NCBI GenBank assembly: GCA_026129485.1
Contig: JAHCHY010000008.1
Location: 1 to 64,000 of the forward strand
Source: Cyclobacteriaceae bacterium
GTDB lineage: Bacteria > Bacteroidota > Bacteroidia > Cytophagales > Cyclobacteriaceae
Direction of reading: 5' to 3'
Length of the DNA stretch: 64,000 nucleotides
Shown here in pieces: positions 7,526-15,957 of this stretch. A program made the translations under genes and the position numbers. The notes below the pieces were generated by a model, which saw nothing but the letters and a program-made list of their open reading frames with translations, was not told where the DNA came from and ran no database searches. Position 1 is the first letter of the stretch. Each line of letters begins with the position of its first letter.

Positions 7526-8383
7526 ATGAAAACAAACACATCACTGCATACGAACCGGAAGAACCTGTTCTATGCGCTTATGGCTGCCTTCATGTTTATG
7601 CTCGCAGCCTGTAACCAGGATGAAGCGCCTGATTTCTCACCGGAAGACACGGAAGATGCATCGCTGGATGCGATTGAAGACGCTTACTATGATGATGCCG
7701 ATGATTTAGTAAGCGAAGCATTTGCCGGCATGGAAGGATCATCGAATGGTAAAAAGGCGACTGACGAAAGGTTAACCTGCGCTACGATAACTTACGAAGG
7801 CAATGGTTTGTCAGGGACACTTAGAATTGATTTTGGTGATGGTTGCACTGACCCGCGCGGTAATGTGCGCAGAGGAGCTATTGTGGTAACACATGCAGGT
7901 GCCTGGAACCTTGCCGCCTCGTTATGGTCCATTTCATTTGAAGGTTATACCATTAATGATGTTGAAATAGAAGGTACTCGTGTGGTAACTATGGTAAGTT
8001 ACACGGCAGAGCTTTCTGTATTTGATGTGGTATTGGTTGGCGGACGTGTAACCTGGCCGGATGGACGCACAGCAACCCGCGAGGTAAACCGCAGGCGCGA
8101 GCACGAACGCAACGGAAATAATTTGTTAGATCGTTTGATTATCTATGGTTCTGCGCAAGGCACATTCAGAAATGGTCGCGGGTATTCCATTGAAATACTG
8201 GAGCCGCTGGTTTATACCCGTACCTGTGCAGCCCAGGGAGTATTCATCCCGGTAAGCGGTGTAAAGCTGGTAAAGCATGGCTTGCGCGAGCTTACCATTG
8301 ACTATGGCGATGGCACCTGCGATAACATTGTAACGCTAACCAATAAAAACGGACGCACGGTGCGGTATGAGGTGAAGAAGTAG
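7526..8383 (+). CDS. Hypothetical lipoprotein with two Asp-Gly-Cys modules
   Basis: 285 residues. A lipoprotein signal is visible: MKTNTSLHTNRKNLFYALMAAFMFMLAAC, with the lipid-bearing Cys at 29. An acidic segment follows (DEAPDFSPEDTEDASLDAIEDAYYDDADD), then a beta-rich domain. Two related modules are seen: CATITYEGNGLSGTLRIDFG with DGCTDPRG after it (about 87-115), and VKHGLRELTIDYGDGTCDN near the C-terminus (about 250-270). Both have D-F/Y-G-D-G followed by Cys and Asp. This may be a metal-binding or disulfide-stabilised repeat; function unknown. A rho-independent terminator follows the gene, so it is monocistronic. Confidence 0.8.
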   Translation: MKTNTSLHTNRKNLFYALMAAFMFMLAACNQDEAPDFSPEDTEDASLDAIEDAYYDDADDLVSEAFAGMEGSSNGKKATDERLTCATITYEGNGLSGTLRIDFGDGCTDPRGNVRRGAIVVTHAGAWNLAASLWSISFEGYTINDVEIEGTRVVTMVSYTAELSVFDVVLVGGRVTWPDGRTATREVNRRREHERNGNNLLDRLIIYGSAQGTFRNGRGYSIEILEPLVYTRTCAAQGVFIPVSGVKLVKHGLRELTIDYGDGTCDNIVTLTNKNGRTVRYEVKK

Positions 8384-8403
8384 GATGGTGAAATGTGAAT
8401 AGA

Positions 8404-8438
8404 AAAGTCCGCTTGGTAAAGCGGGCTTTTTGTTTTTT
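8404..8438 (+). terminator. Rho-independent terminator after the lipoprotein gene
   Basis: The stem AAGTCCGCTT / AAGCGGGCTT encloses a GGTA loop and is followed by TTTTTGTTTTTT. It lies about 20 bp after the stop codon of the plus-strand lipoprotein. Confidence 0.8.
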
Positions 8439-8498
8439 GAATTGCAAATTCATGTCATCAATCTTTGAGATTACAAATCCCGAAGAGAAGGAAGTTTA

Positions 8499-9266
8499 TC
8501 ACATTGTTATAAGCAAAACTGTTACCGCTCCTAAACCAATCGTGATAAGCATTGTCCGTTTGTCAATGTTGTAAACTTCTCTGATGTTTTGCTTTGTCAT
8601 CACCCAAGTCATTCCCCCAAAGAGCAAAAATGTTCCTACATAAATCATTGGTGACACAACAGGAAAAATTGTGTCCAATGCTGTGTTGCCTGTCAGTTGT
8701 CTGTTAAGTGCTGAAAGAAAAAGTAAAACTGCTCCTGCTGCTGTATATGAGAAAAATAAAGTAGCAAGTGTCCAGCCGTGCTTTTTTCTTAACCACATAA
8801 GAGTACCTGATGTTGACAAAACAAAAAGCGGAAGAAAATAGAGAACCATACTAAAGTCCCATTCGGCTGAACTGTCAGTAAACATAAACTGAAGCATACC
8901 AACTTCTCTGTAAAGTTGATATAAGAAAAGTCCGACAAGAAAAAGTGAAATAAGTTTGATATGCTTATCAGTTGTTGACGCTTCGTTTTGAATTGGATTA
9001 AGTATGTCAGCAATTAATGATCCAAATGATTTGATCTTGTCTTCAATCACTTTCATTTGCTGCTGCTTGTCAGCTTTTGCTTTTTGTCTGTCTGCTTGAA
9101 TTGTCTTCGCAGTTTCAAGTTGTTCCGCAGTTAACTGTCTATTGTCAAGCTCGTGTCGTGCCGCTTCAACCGCCAATGATTGATAGTCGCTTGGATTGTC
9201 CACGATATCCAGCAACCTGTCAGTTGTCAAAGTTTGATAAAGTTCTGTGAAGTTGTTTTTGTTCAT
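8499..9266 (-). CDS. Hypothetical membrane protein, AT-rich
   Basis: 255 residues from the ATG for MNKNNFTELYQTLTTD. The N-terminus (1-100) is soluble and helical, with TDRLLDIVDNPSDYQSLAVEAARHELDNR, similar in style to short segments found in many Bacteroidota membrane proteins. The C-terminal half has about five hydrophobic segments (HIKLISLFLVGLFLYQL onward). No catalytic motif is seen. Codon use is visibly more AT-rich than in the flanking core genes. It is isolated between two terminators (8404-8438 and 9362-9394), consistent with a single-gene insertion. Confidence 0.7.
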   Translation of the reverse strand: MNKNNFTELYQTLTTDRLLDIVDNPSDYQSLAVEAARHELDNRQLTAEQLETAKTIQADRQKAKADKQQQMKVIEDKIKSFGSLIADILNPIQNEASTTDKHIKLISLFLVGLFLYQLYREVGMLQFMFTDSSAEWDFSMVLYFLPLFVLSTSGTLMWLRKKHGWTLATLFFSYTAAGAVLLFLSALNRQLTGNTALDTIFPVVSPMIYVGTFLLFGGMTWVMTKQNIREVYNIDKRTMLITIGLGAVTVLLITM

Positions 9267-9361
9267 TTTTCGCAACCACAATATCACCAAATAAGGGTAG
9301 CCAACACCCGAATATAAGCATTTCCAATATCTCCCTGACGGAAATTATTACAGCAAGTCGG

Positions 9362-9394
9362 CAAAAAAATCCCGCAGCACCATGCCGCGGGATT
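9362..9394 (-). terminator. Rho-independent terminator of ahcY
   Basis: On the minus strand, ATCCCGC and GCGGGAT arms flank a short loop, and the stem runs into a T tract (7 T). It lies 38 bp beyond the ahcY stop codon. Confidence 0.85.
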
Positions 9395-9431
9395 CCTCTC
9401 TTTTTTATTGCAAGCAGAGAGTTAGTGGCTC

Positions 9432-10745
9432 TTAGTAGCGATAATAATCCGGCTTGAACGGACCTTTTACCGAAACACCAATATACTTGGCTTGATCAGG
9501 GGTTAGCTCATCAAGCTCAACGCCTATCTTCTTCAAGTGTAAGCTGGCTACCTTTTCATCCAGGTGCTTCGGCAGCATATACACTTTGTTTTCATACTTA
9601 TCGGTATTTGTCCAAAGCTCAAGCTGCGCCAGGGTCTGGTTAGTAAATGAGTTAGACATTACAAACGAAGGGTGGCCGGTCGCGCAACCTAAGTTTACCA
9701 GGCGGCCTTCGGCCAACAGGATTATCTGGTTGCCATTCTTTAATGTATAAAGATCTACCTGCGGCTTTACTTCATCGCGTGTGGCATTCTTCTTCAGCCA
9801 CGCTACATCAATCTCGTTATCGAAGTGGCCAATGTTACACACAATGGTTTTGTCTTTCATCATTTCAAAATGGCGACCCAGCACAATACCAAAGTTACCG
9901 GTAGTGGTTACCACAATGTCTGCATCCTTAATGGCACTGTCCATCTTCTTCACGGCAAAACCGTCCATAGCTGCCTGCAAGGCGCAAATCGGGTCAATCT
10001 CGGTAACGATTACACGCGCCCCGGCACCACGCAACGAAGCGGCAGAACCTTTACCCACATCGCCATAACCCGCCACCACGGCTACCTTACCGGCCATCAT
10101 CACATCAGTAGCCCTGCGGATCGCATCTACCAATGATTCCTTACAGCCGTACTTGTTATCGAACTTCGACTTGGTTACCGAATCGTTAATATTAATCGCG
10201 GGAAGCGGAAGCTTGCCGTTTTGCTCACGTTCAATCAAACGGTGCACACCGGTAGTAGTTTCTTCCGAGATACCCTTAATGCCTTTTACCAGCTCAGGAT
10301 AACGATCCAGCACCATGTTGGTTAAATCACCACCATCATCTAAGATCATATTCAAGGGCTGGCCATCTTTAAAAGCAAACAGCGTTTGTTCAATGCACCA
10401 GTCAAACTCCTGCTCGTTCATACCCTTCCAGGCATATACCGGGATACCGGCTTTGGCAATGGCAGCAGCGGCATGGTCTTGCGTAGAGAAGATGTTACAG
10501 GACGACCAGGTTACTTCAGCGCCCAGCTCTATCAATGTTTCAATCAATACAGCCGTTTGAATGGTCATGTGAAGGCAGCCGGCAATACGCGCGCCCTTTA
10601 AGGGCTTTTGCTTGCCAAATTCTTCACGCAGGGCCATCAAGCCCGGCATTTCGGCTTCGGCTAATTTAATTTCTTTACGGCCCCATTCGGCCAGGTTAAG
10701 GTCTTTTACTTTGAATTTTGCCTTTTCGGTTGTGGTTGCTGACAT
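9432..10745 (-). CDS. ahcY: Adenosylhomocysteinase
   Basis: 437 residues, the normal length for bacterial S-adenosylhomocysteine hydrolase, which reversibly splits S-adenosylhomocysteine into adenosine and homocysteine and so clears the inhibitor made by methyltransferases. The NAD-binding Rossmann motif is [12 protein letters not shown] (about 220-231), followed by [20 protein letters not shown]. Other family motifs are [18 protein letters not shown] with the substrate-binding Lys and Asp, [12 protein letters not shown], and the C-terminal KPDYYRY that reaches into the partner subunit. It is monocistronic, with its own terminator and a -7 box upstream. Cytosolic tetramer. Confidence 0.98.
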   Translation of the reverse strand: MSATTTEKAKFKVKDLNLAEWGRKEIKLAEAEMPGLMALREEFGKQKPLKGARIAGCLHMTIQTAVLIETLIELGAEVTWSSCNIFSTQDHAAAAIAKAGIPVYAWKGMNEQEFDWCIEQTLFAFKDGQPLNMILDDGGDLTNMVLDRYPELVKGIKGISEETTTGVHRLIEREQNGKLPLPAININDSVTKSKFDNKYGCKESLVDAIRRATDVMMAGKVAVVAGYGDVGKGSAASLRGAGARVIVTEIDPICALQAAMDGFAVKKMDSAIKDADIVVTTTGNFGIVLGRHFEMMKDKTIVCNIGHFDNEIDVAWLKKNATRDEVKPQVDLYTLKNGNQIILLAEGRLVNLGCATGHPSFVMSNSFTNQTLAQLELWTNTDKYENKVYMLPKHLDEKVASLHLKKIGVELDELTPDQAKYIGVSVKGPFKPDYYRY

Positions 10746-10776
10746 ACGTTTTTTTCTTGTTTATAAGCTAAGGGCA

Positions 10777-10784
10777 CAAAGGTA
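10777..10784 (-). promoter_or_regulatory. -7 promoter element of ahcY
   Basis: TACCTTTG on the minus strand is an exact TAnnTTTG match, 31 bp upstream of the ahcY start codon. No clear -33 TTTG at the usual spacing was found. Confidence 0.5.
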
Positions 10785-10883
10785 AAACAAAGGGATAATA
10801 ATTACCACATCGCCTCGGTTAAGATACCTTCAAAATGAACTTATTAGCTTCCGCTTTGTTTTTAGCTTAAAGTTTTCAGAATC

Positions 10884-11564
10884 ATGCAAAAGATCAAAAT
10901 TGATATTGTTTCGGATGTGGTTTGCCCGTGGTGCTATATTGGTAAAAGGAGAATAGAAAAGGCAATGGATTCGCTCAAAGACCGGTTTGAGTTTGAAGTT
11001 TCGTACCTGCCTTTTGAGCTAAACGCGCAGGTTCCCAAAGCAGGACTTGATCAAAAGCAATACCTGGCCGATAAGTTTGGTGGCGATGACCGGTTTAAGC
11101 AGCTTTCGCAACACGTTACTTCCGTAGCGGCCACAGAAGGCTTGAAGTTTGACTTCGACAAACAAAAAGTAATGCCCAATACGCGCGATGCCCACCGCGT
11201 TATCTGGCTGGCCCGGCAGGAAGGCAAGCAACTGGCTGTAAAAGAAGCTTTGATGAAAGCCTATTTTGAAGATGGTGTGGATTTATCCAAAACCGAAAAC
11301 CTGTTAGCGATTGCCGTTGCTTGCGGGTTATCTGAACAAAGGGTTTCGGCATTCCTGAACTCTGATGAGGGCTTAAAGGAAGTTATGGCCATGGAACATC
11401 TGAACCAGCAACGGGGTGTAAGTGGCGTGCCCTTCTATATCATCAATGATCAATACGGTATTTCCGGAGCGCAACCGGCCGATGTATTTGTTCAGGCGCT
11501 TACGCAGATTGGAAGTGAAGTAGAAGCAGCCAATGCGTGCGATGTGGACTCAAAAGCGTGTTAA
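10884..11564 (+). CDS. DsbA-family oxidoreductase (FrnE-like)
   Basis: 226 residues without a signal peptide, so cytosolic. The thioredoxin-fold N-terminus MQKIKIDIVSDVVCPWCYIGKRRIE carries a CPWC redox pair (C14, C17), the hallmark of the FrnE branch. A helical insert follows, then the cis-Pro loop GVSGVPFYIINDQYGISGAQP near the C-terminus, typical of DsbA/2-hydroxychromene isomerase-like proteins. Two more Cys lie at the very end (ANACDVDSKAC), a CxnC tail that could form an extra redox pair. It probably handles thiol-disulfide exchange; the substrate is unknown. It is divergent from ahcY. Confidence 0.9.
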   Translation: MQKIKIDIVSDVVCPWCYIGKRRIEKAMDSLKDRFEFEVSYLPFELNAQVPKAGLDQKQYLADKFGGDDRFKQLSQHVTSVAATEGLKFDFDKQKVMPNTRDAHRVIWLARQEGKQLAVKEALMKAYFEDGVDLSKTENLLAIAVACGLSEQRVSAFLNSDEGLKEVMAMEHLNQQRGVSGVPFYIINDQYGISGAQPADVFVQALTQIGSEVEAANACDVDSKAC

Positions 11565-11639
11565 GCGCAGTTTCTTCTCAATAAAAAATACTGCGGGGTC
11601 CCTGTGCATCAATCAATTCTTGTGAATCTGGGCTGCCAG

Positions 11640-12920
11640 CTATTTCTTGATTAGCTCTGTGTCCTTGATAATCGTAGTAAGCACACTCGTTCGTCCCTCA
11701 TCTGTGCGTGTCCAAACGGGCATGATTATTCCCTTGTAAGCATCTATCCCCAGGTAGTTACCTACACCTTTTTCGGCTGAAGGAGTAAACGGCTTCTCGC
11801 TGATCTTTGCTTCCTTAAACGATGCTCCGCCATCCATGGAATATGCCAGGTACACATCCGTTTGCAGATCATCGTATGCCCTGCGGTCGTAATACACAAT
11901 ATAGATATACCCGGTTTCGTCATCTACCGCCAAAGCCGGTAAAAACTGGTGCTTACCAGCTTCATCCTGGTTAATCCGTAAAGGTTGTGTCCAGAAATCG
12001 CCCTGGTTGGTAGAGCGCATAAACCAGATATCGGTATCATCTTCACTGTTTTGCTGACCGGCCCACACCAGATAAATGCTTCCGTTCAAACGCCCCTTGC
12101 TATTATCCACCACCAGCACCGGCATTCCATGGGTGCGCCTGAAGCCGGGAATATTCAACGACCACCCGCCTTCCTGTTTGGTTATGCCCAGATCGTTGGT
12201 AAGCCAGGTGGTGCCGCCATCAAAAGATCGATCCATGAAAATAGTACCCTGGTTAGACCACGCTACGAACACACGCCCCCTCTGGTCTACTGCAGGCATT
12301 GCACCTGCCACCGAGTTGTCGTCATCCGCACAATTGCCCGGGGTCTGACTGATCTGTGTGGCTTTGCTCCATTTTTTACCACCGTTGGCGGACATGCTGA
12401 ACATGATATTGGAATGACAGTTCGCATCGGTTGAACCATACTGGTCAAACTGGGTCCAGGTTGCATAAACGATTTGCTTGCGCGGATGAACCGCTGCCCG
12501 CGAATAGCGTTGCCTTGTTGGCGGGTTATAGCCCAGGAACTCACCATCGCTCCAGCTTTCGCCACCATCGGTTGATTTATGAACCACAATGCGATCGCGT
12601 TTATTGCTTTCATCGGCCAGGTGATAATAGAAAAGCTCACCTTTAATATCTCCCACCAAAACGGGGTTCCCGCCATTTCCGTAAGACGAGCTCAAGCCCG
12701 TTGCTTTCCAGCTCAAGCCCCCGTCTTTGGTATAGATAACCTTATCCTTCATTACGCCCACTGCAATATTCTTAGGGTTCTTGCGGCTAATGGAGATAGT
12801 AGGATCGTAAACCGGGTTCTCACCATTCGTTTCTACTGCAATGACTAAGTTTTTAAATTGTGCCTGAAGCAGATTACCCTTCAGCATTAAAACAAGTAAT
12901 AGAAAAATCAATCGCCTCAT
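11640..12920 (-). CDS. Secreted Asp-box (BNR/sialidase-like) beta-propeller protein
   Basis: 426 residues with an N-terminal signal peptide (MRRLIFLLLVLMLKGNLLQAQ). At least five Asp-box motifs (S/T-x-D/N-G-G-x-x-W/F) are present: TKDGGLSW, STDGGESW, SANGGKKW, SFDGGTTW and SMDGGASF, spaced about 60-80 residues apart, giving a six-bladed propeller as in sialidases. The arginine triad of true sialidases cannot be confirmed, so glycosidase activity is uncertain. It is the last gene of a tight operon behind an SGNH hydrolase (3-bp gap) and a CocE-type hydrolase, which suggests joint work on an external ester- or glycan-containing substrate. Confidence 0.85.
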   Translation of the reverse strand: MRRLIFLLLVLMLKGNLLQAQFKNLVIAVETNGENPVYDPTISISRKNPKNIAVGVMKDKVIYTKDGGLSWKATGLSSSYGNGGNPVLVGDIKGELFYYHLADESNKRDRIVVHKSTDGGESWSDGEFLGYNPPTRQRYSRAAVHPRKQIVYATWTQFDQYGSTDANCHSNIMFSMSANGGKKWSKATQISQTPGNCADDDNSVAGAMPAVDQRGRVFVAWSNQGTIFMDRSFDGGTTWLTNDLGITKQEGGWSLNIPGFRRTHGMPVLVVDNSKGRLNGSIYLVWAGQQNSEDDTDIWFMRSTNQGDFWTQPLRINQDEAGKHQFLPALAVDDETGYIYIVYYDRRAYDDLQTDVYLAYSMDGGASFKEAKISEKPFTPSAEKGVGNYLGIDAYKGIIMPVWTRTDEGRTSVLTTIIKDTELIKK

Positions 12921-12923
12921 TTT

Positions 12924-13598
12924 TTATAAGTGCTTTAATTCTTTCAAAACTTCAACCCACCGCTGGTAGCCGGTGGCATTCAGGTGCAGGCCATCGTACG
13001 TGTATTTTGCATCCAGCCTGCCCTGGCTATCAATAAACCTTCCGTACAAATCCACGTAGGTATAACGTAACCGCGCAGCGTATCGTGCCAGCTGATCGTT
13101 AATGGTGTTAATGTGAATGCTGTTATTAAACTGCTGCGGAAACCGTTCTACGGTTTCATTAACCGGCAAAATGCTCTGAACAAAAATTTTAGTTTTGGGT
13201 GAACCGGCCTTGATTTTAGAAACGATCGTAAAAATGTTTTCAAGAATAGCCTCGTCAGGAATTTTCTTTGAGAGATCGTTCGTACCGATCAGGATAAACA
13301 AAGAAGCCGGCTTCAGCTTAATGATCTCGTTTACCCGTGCCAGCACGCCAAAGGTATTATCACCCGAAATACCCCGGTTAATTACGGTTGAGTCCTTTAA
13401 CAATTGCTTCCACTTACCGCCTTCCGTAATGCTGTTGCCCAGGAAGACAATCTTGCCGGGCACCACAGGTTCTTTCTTGAATTTTTCCATCCGCACCCAA
13501 TAATGTTCGGGCATATTGGGGATGGTATCATAGGGTCTTTTTTGCGCGAAAGTACCAGCGGAACCTAAAAGCAACAGCAGTATTACGGTTATCCTCAT
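12924..13598 (-). CDS. Secreted SGNH/GDSL-type esterase
   Basis: 224 residues with a signal peptide (MRITVILLLLLGSAGTFAQ). The SGNH blocks are in order: block I GNSITEGGKW with the nucleophile Ser, block II RGISGDNTFG with Gly, block III ILIGTNDLS with Asn, and block V YDGLHLNATGY with the catalytic Asp/His pair. This places it with acetylesterases and lysophospholipase-like lipases of the GDSL family. Its ATG overlaps the stop of the CocE-like gene by 4 bp. Likely periplasmic or extracellular; it may deacetylate a glycan or cleave an ester. Confidence 0.93.
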   Translation of the reverse strand: MRITVILLLLLGSAGTFAQKRPYDTIPNMPEHYWVRMEKFKKEPVVPGKIVFLGNSITEGGKWKQLLKDSTVINRGISGDNTFGVLARVNEIIKLKPASLFILIGTNDLSKKIPDEAILENIFTIVSKIKAGSPKTKIFVQSILPVNETVERFPQQFNNSIHINTINDQLARYAARLRYTYVDLYGRFIDSQGRLDAKYTYDGLHLNATGYQRWVEVLKELKHL

Positions 13599-15493
13599 TT
13601 TTTAAAGGTATCAATTTTTGTGTTCAGCTTTTCGCCACCGCCAATTTCCACTACCGATGAGCCGTACACTTTTATGGTTGCCTTTATAAAATCTTCGGCA
13701 TTAGCCTTATAAATATTATCCACATACTTCTGCGGGTTGCGATCGATATATGGAAACCAGGTGCTGTGAATCTGTACCATTATTTTATGACCTTTTTTAA
13801 AGGTGTGCAATATATCCTGCAGGGTAATATTCACATCGGTTGCTTCTCCGGGTTTAAAAGGCTCAGGCTTTTCAAAGCTGTTGCGCCACCGTCCGCGAAA
13901 CACTTCATGCCTTACTAACTGCTGGTAACCACCCATTACAATGTTGCCGGGATTGTGCTTGTAGTTAGGATGATTATCCGGGTACACATCGATCAGCTTC
14001 ACAATAAAATCAGCATCAGTGCCGGAGATGGCCACTTTCAGCTTTGCCATAATTTCACCCGCAAGCGTAATATCATCGGTAAGGGCATCCGTTTCAAACG
14101 TAATCACATCGGGCCGGGTAGCGGCATGACGCTGATCGTCCGTCATAAACCTGCGGGGTGTAAACGTTAATCCTTCCGTTTGCGAAACATAAGGCACCGG
14201 CTTGTTCGGATCGCTGATGTATTCAAATGTTGCATCCGGCTTCAGCGGTTGGTTAACGGAAAGCTTTCCGTTCTCGCCAAAGTAAAGCCTAACCGGGGGA
14301 ATTCCTTTTGGTGGCCATTCGGCAAACTGCTTCCAGGTTTTAAGTCCGCAATCGAACATATAGGCTTCCGGCATATTGGGGTTCACGTTATCCTTCAGCA
14401 GGGAATTGAAAAACTTCCGTTCAATTTCGCGTTGATAAAAAGTTGAAATGCTATCACCAAAATAAATATGGTTTACGGCCTGAAACCCGCCTTCACGCGC
14501 CCAGTCGCCATGGCTCCACGGCCCCATTACTATCGTGTTCTGCGCTGCCGGGCTGGTAGCTTCAATGCGTTTGTAAATGTTAAGCGGGCCATATAAATCT
14601 TCCGCATCGTACCAGCCGCCTACCGTCATTACCGCGTGCTTTACATTCGTGAGGTGCGGTAGTAAATTTCGCTTTTGCCAGAAGTCGTCATAGTTGGGAT
14701 GATCCACGATCTGCTGCCAGAAGAAGTTATCGTGATGGTATTTTTCCGTAACATTTTTCAACGGGCCGAGGTTAAGATGAAAATCATAGCCATCTTTTGG
14801 AGCATCTTTATAAAAGCGCATGATCTGATCCATAAACCAGTCTTGTTTGGTCGGACCATCCTTTTGATAGCCGAAAACTCCAAACGCAGCCGTATAGCTT
14901 TGCAGGTAGGCGCCATTGTGGTGGAAATCATCAAACCAGAAATCGGAAATAGGCGCCTGGGGGGAAGATGCCTTTAATGCCGGGTGGGCATCCGGAATTG
15001 CAGCCGCAGTATAAAAACCGGGATAGGAAATCCCGTACATACCCACACGGCCGTTATTGTTCTTTAGATTTTTAACCAGCCAGTCGATGGTATCCCAGGT
15101 ATCGGAGCTTTCGTCAATGTCTTTCTTATTCTTCCGGTCGTTACCGGGAATGTTCGGGCGCATATTATCAAATGTGCCTTCGCTCATGTACCGGCCACGC
15201 ACATCCTGAAACACCAGGATGTACTTATCCTGAATTAAATACCTGGAAGGATAGCCCCCGGTTTTATAATTGCTGTAGTTGGAGGCATTATAGCAGGTAC
15301 GGTTTAATAGTATAGGATACTTCTGCGACTGATCTTTGGGTGTATAGACTATCGCAAACAGCTTTATACCATCGCGCACAGGAATCTGCACCTCGGTAAG
15401 ATCGTAATGCGTACGCAGATAAACCGAATCGGCATTTTGGGCGTAGGCTGCTCCCGGGCAAACCATTAGCAAGAAGGCAAAAATTTGTTTCAT
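13595..15493 (-). CDS. CocE/NonD-family hydrolase (X-Pro dipeptidyl-peptidase-like)
   Basis: 632 residues with a signal peptide (MKQIFAFLLMVCPGAAYAQ). The alpha/beta-hydrolase domain comes first: VQIPVRDGIKLFAIVYTPK, the oxyanion region RTCYNASN, and the nucleophile in GMYGISYPGF. A helical cap and the catalytic Asp/His region follow (GGWYDAEDLYGPLNIY, then GPWSHGDWAREGG). The C-terminal jelly-roll domain typical of CocE/NonD (DDITLAGEIMAKLKVAISGTDADF) begins around residue 470. Family members hydrolyse esters, beta-lactam precursors or peptides. It is the first gene of the three-gene secreted hydrolase operon. Confidence 0.93.
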   Translation of the reverse strand: MKQIFAFLLMVCPGAAYAQNADSVYLRTHYDLTEVQIPVRDGIKLFAIVYTPKDQSQKYPILLNRTCYNASNYSNYKTGGYPSRYLIQDKYILVFQDVRGRYMSEGTFDNMRPNIPGNDRKNKKDIDESSDTWDTIDWLVKNLKNNNGRVGMYGISYPGFYTAAAIPDAHPALKASSPQAPISDFWFDDFHHNGAYLQSYTAAFGVFGYQKDGPTKQDWFMDQIMRFYKDAPKDGYDFHLNLGPLKNVTEKYHHDNFFWQQIVDHPNYDDFWQKRNLLPHLTNVKHAVMTVGGWYDAEDLYGPLNIYKRIEATSPAAQNTIVMGPWSHGDWAREGGFQAVNHIYFGDSISTFYQREIERKFFNSLLKDNVNPNMPEAYMFDCGLKTWKQFAEWPPKGIPPVRLYFGENGKLSVNQPLKPDATFEYISDPNKPVPYVSQTEGLTFTPRRFMTDDQRHAATRPDVITFETDALTDDITLAGEIMAKLKVAISGTDADFIVKLIDVYPDNHPNYKHNPGNIVMGGYQQLVRHEVFRGRWRNSFEKPEPFKPGEATDVNITLQDILHTFKKGHKIMVQIHSTWFPYIDRNPQKYVDNIYKANAEDFIKATIKVYGSSVVEIGGGEKLNTKIDTFKK

Positions 15494-15602
15494 AAGAGTA
15501 ACATTTCTGTAGCCTGAAAAATAATCATAAGCCAGCCTAACTACAACGCTTTCCTGATAATCCCCCTATCTTTTAATATCTGCTGAAAGGTAAATTATTA
15601 AT

Positions 15603-15610
15603 TATATTTG
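15603..15610 (+). promoter_or_regulatory. -7 promoter element before the toxin-antitoxin remnant
   Basis: TATATTTG is an exact TAnnTTTG match, 20 bp before the start codon of the antitoxin-like gene at 15631. Confidence 0.45.
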
Positions 15611-15630
15611 ACTCTGATCACCTCAACTTT

Positions 15631-15795
15631 ATGGTCATCAACTTGAAAAAGAACACTTCACCCAAACAACTGAATGAAAAACTTCTCAACCGGAAACCGG
15701 CTAAGGTTATTCAGGCAAAAAAGCATTTGGGTAAAGTAAAGTGGGGCGAAGACGCACTTGCCTACCAAAAACGTAAGCGAAATGAGTGGGTTTAG
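15631..15795 (+). CDS. Small antitoxin-like protein (54 aa)
   Basis: The frame MVINLKKNTSPKQLNEKLLN... is 54 residues, basic and rich in Lys (KPAKVIQAKKHLGKVKWGED). The position, size and overlap with a PIN-domain reading frame make it a VapB-type antitoxin. Its C-terminus (WGEDALAYQKRKRNEW) fits the part that usually lies in the toxin's active site, but that is inference. Its stop codon overlaps the next start by 14 bp. A -7 promoter box is present upstream. The frame appears intact, unlike the toxin. Confidence 0.6.
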   Translation: MVINLKKNTSPKQLNEKLLNRKPAKVIQAKKHLGKVKWGEDALAYQKRKRNEWV

Positions 15796-15913
15796 GGTTG
15801 TGGCAGACACCAACCCACTTGTATATCTCCTAAACGGAAATGAACAAGTCGGAAACCATTCGGACGGTAAGAAAAAAATCAAAGACCTGGAGCTTATCTT
15901 GTTGGATGCTTAA
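15782..15913 (+). pseudogene. Truncated PIN-domain (VapC-like) toxin
   Basis: The frame MSGFRVVADTNPLVYLLNGN... has the start of a PIN domain: the hydrophobic strand and first catalytic Asp in VVADTN, then LVYLLNGN. It stops after 43 residues (DLELILLDA), whereas PIN toxins are about 125-140 residues and need three further acidic residues. Nothing downstream to the permease at 15958 restores the domain. It is therefore read as a 3'-deleted toxin that can no longer cleave RNA. Confidence 0.65.
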
Positions 15914-15957
15914 ATCCTTAACCATTAACGATACAAACCCATTTTTTCTTACCCATC

